This document shows, one piece after another, positions 1-6,029 of a DNA stretch of 11,290 nucleotides (positions within the stretch are counted from its first letter, which is position 1; each line of letters starts with the position of its first letter). The stretch is from an uncultured Clostridia bacterium. Its GTDB lineage: Bacteria > Bacillota > Clostridia > Christensenellales > Aristaeellaceae. Position numbers and translations under genes: made by a program. Location: positions 1 through 11,290 of the forward strand of contig CANQGC010000073.1 of assembly GCA_947600345.1 (NCBI GenBank). Direction: 5' to 3'. Under the pieces are notes generated by a model. That model saw nothing but the letters and a program-made list of their open reading frames with translations. It was not told the DNA's origin and did no database searches.

Positions 1-15
1 TTAGTGGCGGCTGCC

Positions 16-49
16 TTGAATTGGCAAGCCGGGAGGCTTGCCAATTCAA
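16..49. repeat. Perfect 15-bp inverted repeat (hairpin)
   Basis: The arms TTGAATTGGCAAGCC (16-30) and GGCTTGCCAATTCAA (35-49) are exact reverse complements around a GGGA loop. Neither side is followed by a clear T run, so this is not a canonical intrinsic terminator in either direction. It could be a terminator of convergent transcription from the left, or a member of a dispersed palindromic repeat family. The rest of 50-190 holds no convincing gene; it contains only a looser 7-bp inverted repeat (GGTTTGA at 113-119, TCAAACC at 154-160). Confidence 0.6.
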
Positions 50-195
50 CTCCGCGCCGCGGCGGCCCGCGGATTGGTGGCGATGGGGCGGTGGTTCGCT
101 TTGTCCGGCTTTGGTTTGATACCGCGGGCCGCTGGGAGCGATGCCTTATAGCCTCAAACCGGAACCGCTTGCTTGGCGCAGCCTCTGGGGCTACG

Positions 196-238
196 CTGGG
201 CGCTGCCCAGACCTGCCAAGGAACCTGAGGTTCCTTGG
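196..238. repeat. Tandem hairpins, intergenic palindromic repeat-like element
   Basis: Two perfect hairpins stand side by side: CTGGGC/GCCCAG with a GCT loop (196-210), and CCAAGGAACC/GGTTCCTTGG with a TGA loop (216-238). They lie just beyond the 3' end of the BlaI-family gene. Minus-strand transcripts would run through both, but no T run follows on that strand. The pattern of a GGGCGCTGCCC hairpin followed by a CCAAGG...CCTTGG hairpin resembles, from memory, intergenic repeats scattered through Clostridia genomes. Only the two stems are directly seen. Confidence 0.5.
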
Positions 239-273
239 ATTCTCCCTTCTAGGGCTGCGGTTGGGATGGGTCG

Positions 274-633
274 TTACTTCGCGCTGTCCACCAGCTTGCG
301 CAGGCGCTCTAGCTCCTCCTGCGTCAGCCTGCCGCCGTCCAGCAGCGCGGCCACCAGCCGGTCCGCGCGGCCGCCGTACATGCGCTCGATCAGCGCGTCG
401 GTCTCCCGCTTCTGCGCCTGCTCGCGGCTGATCTTCGCCCGGCATACGAAGCCCGGCTCCGTCCGTTCCACCGCGCCCTTGTCCACGCACTTGCGCAGCA
501 CCGTGTAGCTGGTGGTCTTGCTCCAGCCCACCTCCGCGCGCAGCACCTCGGCGATGCGCTTGGCGCTGGCCTCGCCCTCGCGCCAGAGCACCTCCATCAC
601 CTTCAGCTCGCTCTCGTACAGCTTATCTTCCAT
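274..633 (-). CDS. BlaI/MecI/CopY-family transcriptional repressor
   Basis: This 119-residue protein matches the usual length of the Penicillinase_R family (PF03965): an N-terminal winged helix (about residues 4-80, with LYESELKVMEVLW and a WSKTTSYTVLRKCVDKG recognition region) and a short helical C-terminal dimerisation part (about 85-119). Family members bind DNA as dimers and repress their own and linked genes. In the beta-lactam systems a membrane protease (BlaR1/MecR1) inactivates them. No BlaR1-type gene is seen in the window, and the Asn-Phe bond cut in classical BlaI is not evident in the C-terminal half. The start is fixed by GGAGGGA at 647-641, seven bases before the ATG. Its regulon is unknown. 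It is divergent from the sugar operon about 650 bp away, so a link to that operon is not implied. The family call is secure; the physiological signal is not. Confidence 0.92.
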   Translation of the reverse strand: MEDKLYESELKVMEVLWREGEASAKRIAEVLRAEVGWSKTTSYTVLRKCVDKGAVERTEPGFVCRAKISREQAQKRETDALIERMYGGRADRLVAALLDGGRLTQEELERLRKLVDSAK

Positions 634-655
634 CTTTTCATCCCTCCGGCGTATG

Positions 656-671
656 TTCTATTGCAATAGAA
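656..671. promoter_or_regulatory. Operator palindrome O2 of the BlaI-family gene
   Basis: TTCTATTGCAATAGAA is a perfect 16-bp palindrome lying at and just after the predicted transcription start of the repressor gene. It shares the arms TTCTAT/ATAGAA with the second site at 680-695, and the two copies begin 24 bp apart. A dyad pair over its own promoter is the usual arrangement for BlaI/CopY-family autorepression. Confidence 0.75.
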
Positions 672-678
672 TGGTTAT

Positions 679-707
679 ATTCTATCACAATAGAATTAAC
701 ATGTCAA
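679..707 (-). promoter_or_regulatory. Sigma-A type promoter of the BlaI-family gene
   Basis: Reading the minus strand, a consensus -35 TTGACA (707-702) is followed by exactly 17 bp and a -10 TAGAAT (684-679, five of six consensus bases). Transcription would start near 672, giving a leader of about 40 bases before the ATG. Both palindromic operators overlap or immediately follow the -10, as expected for autorepression. Confidence 0.8.
680..695. promoter_or_regulatory. Operator palindrome O1 of the BlaI-family gene
   Basis: TTCTATCACAATAGAA has perfect 6-bp arms around a CACA centre. It overlaps five bases of the -10 hexamer and runs into the spacer of the minus-strand promoter. It is the upstream partner of the palindrome at 656-671. 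Confidence 0.75.
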
Positions 708-1002
708 GATTTGGGCGGAAGTTTTTTTCTTCGGAGGAAGCTTCCGAATTTTGGCGGCTTTCCGGCGCTCTTGCCCGGAAGGGGCCGAAGAAGTTGCGCC
801 GGTGGCGGTTTCCTTCGGCCCATCGCCGCGCCGGGGAAGGAGGTAACCGGGGCCTCTCGGACGGCGGCCGATGCCGGGGCGAGGGAGCACAAAAAAAAGA
901 TTTAACTTTTTGCGCAGGAGGGGCATTTTCGGGAAGGAAAGACATAGACTTCACAAAATGACCGGTCGCTTTCGCGAACCGTGCGACCGCGGTCTGTTGC
1001 AC
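708..1002. other. Noncoding GC-rich stretch with stem-loops, no convincing gene
   Basis: No reading frame here has a plausible start signal or protein-like composition. Visible structure includes a 9-bp stem GGGCCGAAG (782-790) / CTTCGGCCC (813-821) enclosing a smaller CGCC-GGT-GGCG hairpin, and a 7-bp inverted repeat CGGTCGC (963-969) / GCGACCG (983-989) around the palindrome TTCGCGAA (971-978). An A8 run (892-899) and a T5 run (907-911) flank a short AT-rich patch. This could be a degraded gene, a structured RNA or an operator area. No known riboswitch or ncRNA family is recognised. Confidence 0.35.
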
Positions 1003-1052
1003 TTGACGCGCAATTCGTTCCGACGTAACAGTAACATTACATAGAAATGTAA
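1003..1052 (+). promoter_or_regulatory. Possible distal promoter with palindromic operator
   Basis: A -35-like TTGACG (1003-1008) is followed after 17 bp by a weak -10-like TAACAG (1026-1031). Immediately downstream, where transcription would start, lies the perfect dyad TTACAT-AGAA-ATGTAA (1037-1052). It has the same 6-4-6 layout as the operator at 680-695. If used, this promoter would give the binding-protein gene a leader of about 245 bases. The -10 is poor, so the call is tentative. Confidence 0.3.
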
Positions 1053-1053
1053 A

Positions 1054-1231
1054 CAATCTTCTTTAATGCGTCCTGGAGTTTAAAGAATTGCTTCGGTTTC
1101 ACACTAAGGTGCACAATTTTTTTGCGCATTTTGAGGGCGCTTTATGGAAAAATCCGGAGCCTACCAAAAAGGAAAGTACATCTCGATTTTTGCCATATTT
1201 GAATGCAATCTTCTGAATTAAAATGGGATAA
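1054..1231 (+). promoter_or_regulatory. Candidate activator-dependent promoter of the sugar operon
   Basis: A good -10 hexamer TAAAAT (1219-1224) has no recognisable -35 at 16-18 bp upstream, which suits a promoter that needs an activator such as the AraC-family protein encoded at 5091-6008. Transcription would begin near 1231, about 50 bases before the start codon. Upstream, CAATCTTCT occurs twice (1054-1062 and 1206-1214), and TTCTTTAA (1059-1066) faces TTAAAGAA (1080-1087). Either could be a regulator site. The stretch is clearly richer in AT than the genes around it. These are pattern-based guesses. Confidence 0.35.
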
Positions 1232-1269
1232 CAGTATGGGTGGAGACCCAGCTAGGAAGAAATGCAAAA

Positions 1270-1274
1270 GGAGG
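1270..1274 (+). promoter_or_regulatory. Ribosome-binding site that fixes the binding-protein start
   Basis: GGAGG, preceded by AAAA, sits eight bases before the ATG at 1283. An in-frame ATG at 1262 would add seven residues (MQKEDDT) but overlaps the ribosome-binding region and would place charged residues before a normal lipoprotein signal peptide. The start at 1283 is therefore preferred. Confidence 0.85.
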
Positions 1275-1282
1275 ACGACACG

Positions 1283-3094
1283 ATGAACACTTGGAAGAAA
1301 GTACTTGCGCTGATCCTTGTCTTCGTGCTGGCGATGGCCATGACGGCCTGCGGCAGCAAGAAGGAGGAGGCGCCCGCCGCTACCGAGGCCCCCGCTGCCG
1401 AGGAGCCCGCCGCCGAGGAGGAGGCCCCCGCCGAGGAGCCCGCCGCTGAGGAGGAAGCCCCTGCAGAGGAAGCCGCTGATGAAGCTCCGGCCGAGGAAGA
1501 GGCCCCCGCTGAGGAGGAGGCTGCTGAGGAAGCTCCCGCCGAGGAGGAGGCCCCCGCTGAGGAGGCTGCCGCCGAGGAAGCTCCGGCTGAGGAAGTCGCC
1601 GCTGAGGAAGTAGCTGCCGAGGCTCCGGCCGAGGAAGCCGCTGAGGAAGCCCCCGCCGAGGAGGCTGCCGCTGAGGAAGCTCCGGCCGAGGAAGCTGCCG
1701 CTGAGGAAGCCCCGGCCGAGGAAGCCGCCGCTGAGGAAGCCCCCGCCGAGGAAGCTGCCGCTGAGGAAGCCCCCGCTGAGGAGGCCGCCGCTGAGGCGCC
1801 CGCCGAGGAAGCCGCTCCGGCCGAGGCCGCTGCCACCGAGTCCTCCGCCGATGTCGCGCCCATCGAGGTGCCGAAGTTCGACGGCGGCACGCTGGAAGTC
1901 CGCATCTGGGATAACAACCAGCTGGCCGGCCTGCAGCAGATCGCCGACGAGTGGAGCGCGCTGAGCGGCGTGAAGGTCAACATGCAGGTCATCGACTGGG
2001 ACAACTACTGGACCATGCTCGAGGCCGGCGCGTCCGGCGGCGAGATGCCCGACGTGTTCTGGATGCACTCCAACACCGCCCAGATGTACATGGGCGCCAA
2101 CCAGCTGCTCGACCTCACTCCCTACATCGAGGCCTCCAGCCAGACCGACCTGTCCAACTACCTGCAGGGCGTGACCGAGCTGTACAGCATGGACGGCAAG
2201 CAGTTCGCCATCCCGAAGGATCACGACACCATCGGCCTGCTCTACAACAAGAAGCTGTTCGAGAAGTACGGCGTCGATGAGCCCACCGACAACTGGACCT
2301 GGGACGACTACTACAATGCCGCCAAGGCCATCCGCGACGCGGCCGTGGCCGCCGGTGACAACGATGTCTACGGCGTGGCGATGGACACCACCAACAACCA
2401 GGACGGCTACTACAACATCATCTACGCCTATGGCGGAAACGTCATCAGCGATGACAAGAAGACCTCCGGCTGGAACAACGAGAACACCAAGAAGGCCATG
2501 GAGTTCGTCGGCAAGCTGCTGCAGGATGCGGGCGTGCCGCAGGCGACCGTCTCCGAGAACGGCACCGACCGCCTGTTCAAGAGCGAGCTGGCCGCGATGA
2601 TCACCCAGGGCACCTGGATGATCCTGGACTTCCAGAGCCAGGACAACGCCGCGGACTTCCGCTGGGCGATGCTCCCCTACTATGATGCCAACGGCAACGG
2701 CGCCTGCGATCCGGGCGAGCGCGCCACGATCTACAACGGCCTGGGCTGGGCGGCTTCCGCCAAAACTCAGAACCCCGACGCGGCGTGGAGCCTGATCGAG
2801 TGGTTCGGCTCCAAGGCGATGCAGCTGAAGCAGTCCGAGCTGGGCGTGACGATGGCCGCCTACAACGGCTGCTCCGCTCCGTTCGCCGCCGCCTTCGGCG
2901 AGACCGACGTCTCCGCCTTCATCCGCATGGAGAATGACGCGACCCTGATCTTCCGCCCCTACTCCAAGTACACCACCCGCTGGGAGACCGAGGCTACGCA
3001 GCAGCTGGTCACCGCTTGGAACGATCCCTCTCAGATGGATGCCATTCTGGACGGCCTGGCCACCAGCATGAACAACTGGCTGGCGCAGGAGTAA
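1283..3094 (+). CDS. Sugar ABC transporter substrate-binding lipoprotein with long acidic stalk
   Basis: This 603-residue protein would capture an oligosaccharide outside the membrane and deliver it to the permeases encoded just downstream. Residues 1-22 are a lipoprotein signal peptide (NTWKK, hydrophobic core 7-20) ending in the lipobox MTAC, with Cys23 as the lipidated residue. Residues 28-186 form a stalk of Glu, Ala and Pro. From about residue 198 (GGTLEVRIWDNN) the protein follows the family 1 extracellular solute-binding fold (SBP_bac_1 type), including D257-VFWMHSN, the LLDLTPYI segment, and YNGLGWAASAKT near residues 482-494. The folded part of about 405 residues is the usual length, so the stalk is an addition. 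An EF-hand-like loop lies at 468-479. The permease partners and the downstream alpha-galactosidase suggest raffinose-family ligands, as for streptococcal MsmE. The ligand is inferred from context, not from binding residues. Confidence 0.93.
   Translation: MNTWKKVLALILVFVLAMAMTACGSKKEEAPAATEAPAAEEPAAEEEAPAEEPAAEEEAPAEEAADEAPAEEEAPAEEEAAEEAPAEEEAPAEEAAAEEAPAEEVAAEEVAAEAPAEEAAEEAPAEEAAAEEAPAEEAAAEEAPAEEAAAEEAPAEEAAAEEAPAEEAAAEAPAEEAAPAEAAATESSADVAPIEVPKFDGGTLEVRIWDNNQLAGLQQIADEWSALSGVKVNMQVIDWDNYWTMLEAGASGGEMPDVFWMHSNTAQMYMGANQLLDLTPYIEASSQTDLSNYLQGVTELYSMDGKQFAIPKDHDTIGLLYNKKLFEKYGVDEPTDNWTWDDYYNAAKAIRDAAVAAGDNDVYGVAMDTTNNQDGYYNIIYAYGGNVISDDKKTSGWNNENTKKAMEFVGKLLQDAGVPQATVSENGTDRLFKSELAAMITQGTWMILDFQSQDNAADFRWAMLPYYDANGNGACDPGERATIYNGLGWAASAKTQNPDAAWSLIEWFGSKAMQLKQSELGVTMAAYNGCSAPFAAAFGETDVSAFIRMENDATLIFRPYSKYTTRWETEATQQLVTAWNDPSQMDAILDGLATSMNNWLAQE
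1643..1792 (+). repeat. Five 30-bp in-frame repeats encoding EEAPAEEAAA
   Basis: Five consecutive units each encode the identical decapeptide EEAPAEEAAA (residues 121-170 of the lipoprotein), and all DNA differences between them are synonymous third-base changes. Looser versions of the same motif extend over residues 28-186. Over these 159 residues there are 63 Glu and no Lys or Arg. The 30-bp period keeps the frame, so length could vary by slippage without breaking the gene. Confidence 0.9.
2684..2719 (+). other. EF-hand-like calcium loop inside the binding protein
   Basis: Residues 468-479 read DANGNGACDPGE. This fits the 12-position EF-hand loop pattern with Asp1, Asn3, Asn5, Gly6, Asp9 and Glu12. 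It sits between the MLPYY strand and the conserved ATIYNGLG segment, where many relatives have only a short turn (from memory). Calcium binding is inferred from the spacing only. Confidence 0.45.
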
Positions 3095-3110
3095 TCATCG
3101 GTTGATTCGG

Positions 3111-3137
3111 CCGGGACCGGCCTTATGCCGGTCCCGG
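3111..3137 (+). terminator. Intercistronic hairpin, likely attenuator or mRNA stabiliser
   Basis: An 11-bp perfect stem (CCGGGACCGGC 3111-3121 with GCCGGTCCCGG 3127-3137) encloses a CTTAT loop and is followed by only three T residues. It lies between the binding-protein stop and the first permease. A hairpin here is typical of sugar ABC operons, where it lowers read-through or protects the upstream message so that more binding protein than permease is made. A full stop of transcription is unlikely because no independent promoter for the permeases is seen in the 33 bases that follow. Confidence 0.7.
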
Positions 3138-3170
3138 TTTGAATAAAAATCAAAGGGGGAGGGATATCAA

Positions 3171-4085
3171 TTGGCAAAGGAGAAACAGCCCAAGGCGAAG
3201 ATGACCAAGGCGCAGAAGACAGCTGCGATTTGGGGCTTGGCCTTCGTGGCGCCGACGATGATCGGATTGATCGTATTGAACTTCTACCCGATCATCGACA
3301 CGGTCTATCAGTCCTTCTTTAAGACTGGTGACTTCGGCATCGGCAATGTGTTCGTTGGCCTGCAAAATTACCAGAACGTCCTGAGCACAAGCGGTTCGGT
3401 TCCGTTCTGGTCCGCGCTGCTCAACACCTTCAAGTACGCGATCATCGAGGTTCCGTTCTCGGTGGTGCTGGCGCTGATCTTCGCCGTGTTCCTCAATCGC
3501 AAGATTGCGTTCCGCGGCGGCTATCGCACCATCTTCTTCCTGCCCATGGTCGCGGCTCCGGCGGCAATCGCCATGGTCTGGAAGTTCCTGTACAACCAGC
3601 AGTACGGCCTGCTGAACCACCTCTTCGGCACGGCCACCGCGTGGATCTCCGACCCGAGCATCGCCTGGATCTCCATCGGCGTGATCGGCGTCTGGTCCAT
3701 CGTCGGCTACAACATGATCCTGTTCATCTCCGGCTTGCAGGAGATTCCGCACGACTACTATGAGGCGGCGGAGATCGACGGTTCCACGGGCATCCATCAG
3801 TTCTTCCACATCACGATCCCGCTGCTGAGCCCCACGACCTTCTTCATTCTGCAGACCCGTATCATCGGCGCCCTGCAGGTGTTCGACCTCATTTACATGG
3901 TCATGGACAACTCCAACGCGGCGCTCCCGAGCGTGCAGTCGGTGGTGTTCCTGTTCTACCAGCAGGCGTTCACCTTCAACCAGCGCGGCCTTGGCGCGGC
4001 CATCGTCGTCTGCATGCTGATCATCATCCTGCTGATCACCTTCATTCTCCAGAAGTCGGAGAAGAAGTGGGTCTTCTACAACTAA
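3171..4085 (+). CDS. Sugar ABC transporter permease (MalF/MsmF type)
   Basis: This 304-residue inner-membrane protein forms one half of the translocation channel, with the next gene product as its partner. A basic cytoplasmic N terminus is followed by about six hydrophobic spans (roughly residues 19-42, 87-108, 119-140, 165-187, 220-242, 274-294). The cytoplasmic EAA loop that docks on the ATPase is clear: EAAEIDGSTG at 198-207, then the I-P-L ending near 216-219. These identify a binding-protein-dependent sugar permease (BPD_transp_1, PF00528). The chosen start is TTG: GGGGGAGGG at 3155-3163 lies seven bases before it, while the first in-frame ATG (3201) has no suitably spaced ribosome-binding site. 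Its TAA stop is fused to the ribosome-binding site of the second permease (TAAGGAGG), which indicates coupled translation. Confidence 0.93.
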   Translation: MAKEKQPKAKMTKAQKTAAIWGLAFVAPTMIGLIVLNFYPIIDTVYQSFFKTGDFGIGNVFVGLQNYQNVLSTSGSVPFWSALLNTFKYAIIEVPFSVVLALIFAVFLNRKIAFRGGYRTIFFLPMVAAPAAIAMVWKFLYNQQYGLLNHLFGTATAWISDPSIAWISIGVIGVWSIVGYNMILFISGLQEIPHDYYEAAEIDGSTGIHQFFHITIPLLSPTTFFILQTRIIGALQVFDLIYMVMDNSNAALPSVQSVVFLFYQQAFTFNQRGLGAAIVVCMLIIILLITFILQKSEKKWVFYN

Positions 4086-4094
4086 GGAGGGATA

Positions 4095-4940
4095 ATGCAC
4101 ATGGAAAGCTACGCACTGAAAAAGCGGGTCACCCAGGTCATTATCCATGCGATCCTGATCGTGGCCTCGATCACCATGTTGGTGCCGTTCCTCTGGATGG
4201 TGCTGACGGCATTCAAGACGGTCTCGGAATCCACGGCGATCAACCCGTTCGTGATCTTCCCGAGCAGCTGGAAGTTCGACAACTTCGCCACCGTCTGGCA
4301 GAGCTACAACTTCTTCTACCTGTATAAGAACACGCTGCTGATGATCTTCTTCCGCGTGGTATGCGCGGTGCTCACCGCCACCATGGCGGGCTACGCCTTC
4401 GGACGCCTCAAGTTCCCGCTGAAGAACTTCCTGTTCTCGCTGGTGCTGGTGCAGATGATGGTGCCGAGCCAGATCTTCATCATCCCGCAGTACATCATGG
4501 TTTCCAAGATGAAGGCGCTCAACACGATCTTCGGCCTGGTCTTCCCGGGCATGGTCACCGCCTTCGGTACCTTCCTGCTCAAGACCGGCTACCAGGGCCT
4601 GCCCCGCGATCTGGAGGAAGCCGCCAGCATCGACGGCTGCAACATCGGCCAGCAGTTCCTGCTCATCATGGCCCCGCTGACCCGCTCCTCGATGGTGTCC
4701 CTGGGCATCTTCACCGCGGTGTTCGCGTTCAAGGACCTGATGTGGCCGATGATCGTCTGCTCCAACGCGACGAGCACCACGCTGAGCGCGGGCCTCGCCA
4801 AGATGCAGGGTCAGTTCAGCTCGAACTTCCCGCAGCTGATGGCGGCCGCGCTGCTGGCCTGCCTGCCGATGATCATACTGTATCTGATCTTCCAGAAGCA
4901 GTTCGTCGAGGGCATTGCCACCTCCGGCGGCAAGCTGTAA
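4095..4940 (+). CDS. Sugar ABC transporter permease (MalG/MsmG type)
   Basis: This 281-residue membrane protein is the second channel subunit. Six hydrophobic spans are visible at about 14-40, 79-101, 110-132, 142-163, 190-212 and 246-268. The EAA loop reads EEAASIDGCN (174-183), and the C terminus QFVEGIATSGGKL is typical of MalG-like permeases. The ribosome-binding site AAGGAGG (4084-4090) overlaps the stop of the previous gene. It is four bases from the ATG at 4095 and ten from an in-frame ATG at 4101, so the exact start is uncertain by two residues. No ATPase gene follows. As in many Bacillota, the importer probably uses a shared MsmK/MsiK-type ATPase encoded elsewhere. Confidence 0.93.
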   Translation: MHMESYALKKRVTQVIIHAILIVASITMLVPFLWMVLTAFKTVSESTAINPFVIFPSSWKFDNFATVWQSYNFFYLYKNTLLMIFFRVVCAVLTATMAGYAFGRLKFPLKNFLFSLVLVQMMVPSQIFIIPQYIMVSKMKALNTIFGLVFPGMVTAFGTFLLKTGYQGLPRDLEEAASIDGCNIGQQFLLIMAPLTRSSMVSLGIFTAVFAFKDLMWPMIVCSNATSTTLSAGLAKMQGQFSSNFPQLMAAALLACLPMIILYLIFQKQFVEGIATSGGKL

Positions 4941-4953
4941 GCGCAGCAGAAGC

Positions 4954-4971
4954 GTCACTACGGTCACTACG
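4954..4971 (+). repeat. Tandem 9-bp direct repeat
   Basis: GTCACTACG occurs twice back to back, just after the second permease and ahead of the GC-rich hairpin and the AraC-family gene. Adjacent direct repeats can serve as binding sites for AraC-type dimers, but at this position, upstream of the regulator's own gene, it may equally be a chance duplication. Confidence 0.4.
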
Positions 4972-4980
4972 GATGGAAAA

Positions 4981-5006
4981 GCGGGGCGGCGTTGCCGCCG
5001 CCCCGC
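4981..5006. terminator. Strong GC hairpin between permease and regulator genes
   Basis: GCGGGGCGGCG (4981-4991) pairs perfectly with CGCCGCCCCGC (4996-5006) around a TTGC loop. On the plus strand no T run follows, so read-through is expected; it may trim transcription into the regulator gene. On the minus strand it is followed by TTTT (4980-4977), so it could stop antisense transcription. A TATTAT sequence at 5037-5042 might be a -10 of a separate promoter for the AraC-family gene, but no properly spaced -35 is seen. Confidence 0.55.
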
Positions 5007-5090
5007 GCCTTCCGCCTTGCGGCAGGGACAAGAGTGTATTATCATGAAGGCGCGACCCTGTGAAAACCGCGAGCCGGAGGGAGGACGTCC

Positions 5091-6008
5091 ATGAGCGCGG
5101 AGAACTATTTCGAAACCCGGAAGTACCGCTGCCTGATGGAGCACGCTCCGGCGCTGCAATCGGAGCCGCTGCGGCTGCTGATCTGCGGCGTGGAGTACTG
5201 CGCGCCGGACAAGAAATTCGGCCCCTACCGGCGCAGCGGCTATCACCTGCACGTGATCCTCTCGGGCGAGGGCACGCTGGACGTGGAGGGCAGGAAGACC
5301 AAGCTGCACACCGGCCAGATGTTCATCGAAAAGCCCGGCGAGCTCACCCGCTACTTTCCCGACAGTGACAATCCCTGGGCGTACTGCTGGGTCGCCTTCG
5401 ATGGCGACCGCGCCGCATACTTCGCCCAACAGGCCGGCTTCGAGCCGGGCGTGAACTCCCGAAACTGCTACGTGGACACGCGGGAGTTCTACAAGATCGT
5501 GGAGCAGATGCTGGAGCGGCCCGACATGAGCCTTCCCGGAAGCCTCCGGCGCTTCGGCCTGCTGAACCAATTCATCGCGCTGGCGGTGGAGTCCAACCTG
5601 CGCTCCGGGGACGGAGAACGGCGGGTGGCCCACGCCGCCGACAACTACGTTGACCACGCCATCGACTTTATCCGCAACAACTACTCCACCATCAAGGTGG
5701 CGGACATCGCGGGCTACATCGGCGTGGATCGAAGCTACTTCGCCAATTTGTTCAAGAAGCACACGGGCGTGTCCCCCAAGGACTACCTGCTCCGGGTGCG
5801 CATGGAGATCAGCATGCAGCTGCTGCGCAGCACGGTGCTGCCGATCCAGGATGTGGCGGAGTACGTTGGATACGAAAATCCCCTGACCTTTTCCAAGGTC
5901 TTTAAGAAGGCCCTGGGGGTCAGTCCGAAATATTACCGAAGCCAGCCCGACGGCGAGCGCCCCGCGCTCCCCGACCGGTTGAGCATTCCGGATTCCCCGG
6001 AACAATAG
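5091..6008 (+). CDS. AraC-family transcriptional regulator (MsmR-like)
   Basis: This 305-residue protein has the standard AraC layout. An N-terminal sugar-sensing cupin domain covers about residues 25-110 (YHLHVILSGEGTLDVEG at 51-67, GQMFIEKPGE at 75-84, then NPWAYCWVAF). A C-terminal HTH_18 domain covers 187-284, with two helix-turn-helix units: VADIAGYIGVDRSYFANLFKK (203-223) and the second around 252-272, ending in the conserved GVSPKYYR. Regulators of this kind usually activate the adjacent sugar operon when the substrate is present. A ribosome-binding site GGAGGGAGGA (5076-5085) is five bases before the ATG. It lies between the transport genes and the alpha-galactosidase, 21 bases before the latter, so it is probably expressed within the operon. 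The inducer (melibiose, raffinose or a product) is inferred from context. Confidence 0.93.
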   Translation: MSAENYFETRKYRCLMEHAPALQSEPLRLLICGVEYCAPDKKFGPYRRSGYHLHVILSGEGTLDVEGRKTKLHTGQMFIEKPGELTRYFPDSDNPWAYCWVAFDGDRAAYFAQQAGFEPGVNSRNCYVDTREFYKIVEQMLERPDMSLPGSLRRFGLLNQFIALAVESNLRSGDGERRVAHAADNYVDHAIDFIRNNYSTIKVADIAGYIGVDRSYFANLFKKHTGVSPKDYLLRVRMEISMQLLRSTVLPIQDVAEYVGYENPLTFSKVFKKALGVSPKYYRSQPDGERPALPDRLSIPDSPEQ

Positions 6009-6029
6009 CACAGAGGAGCAGTGGCGAGC

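Noticed and set aside
958..1044. 28-codon plus-strand frame (starts MTGRFREPC) as a possible leader peptide
   Set aside because: It has no well-spaced ribosome-binding site, no run of regulatory codons and no attenuator hairpin tied to it.
685..1056. Minus-strand frame of 123 codons in the intergenic region
   Set aside because: It is rich in Pro/Arg/Ser with no recognisable domain, and runs across the repressor's promoter and possible operator sequences.
1643..1792. CRISPR array or other spaced repeat array
   Set aside because: The 30-bp units are directly adjacent with no spacers and are in frame within a coding sequence.
1142..2224. Minus-strand frame with Gly/Ser/Phe/Leu repeats that looks like a silk- or adhesin-type repeat protein
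   Set aside because: The repeats are the reverse complement of the EEAPAEEAAA coding repeats of the lipoprotein, which has a signal peptide, lipobox and a recognised fold.
3111..3137. Full intrinsic terminator splitting the binding protein from the permeases
   Set aside because: Only three T residues follow the stem and no promoter is seen before the permease gene, so an attenuating or stabilising hairpin fits better.
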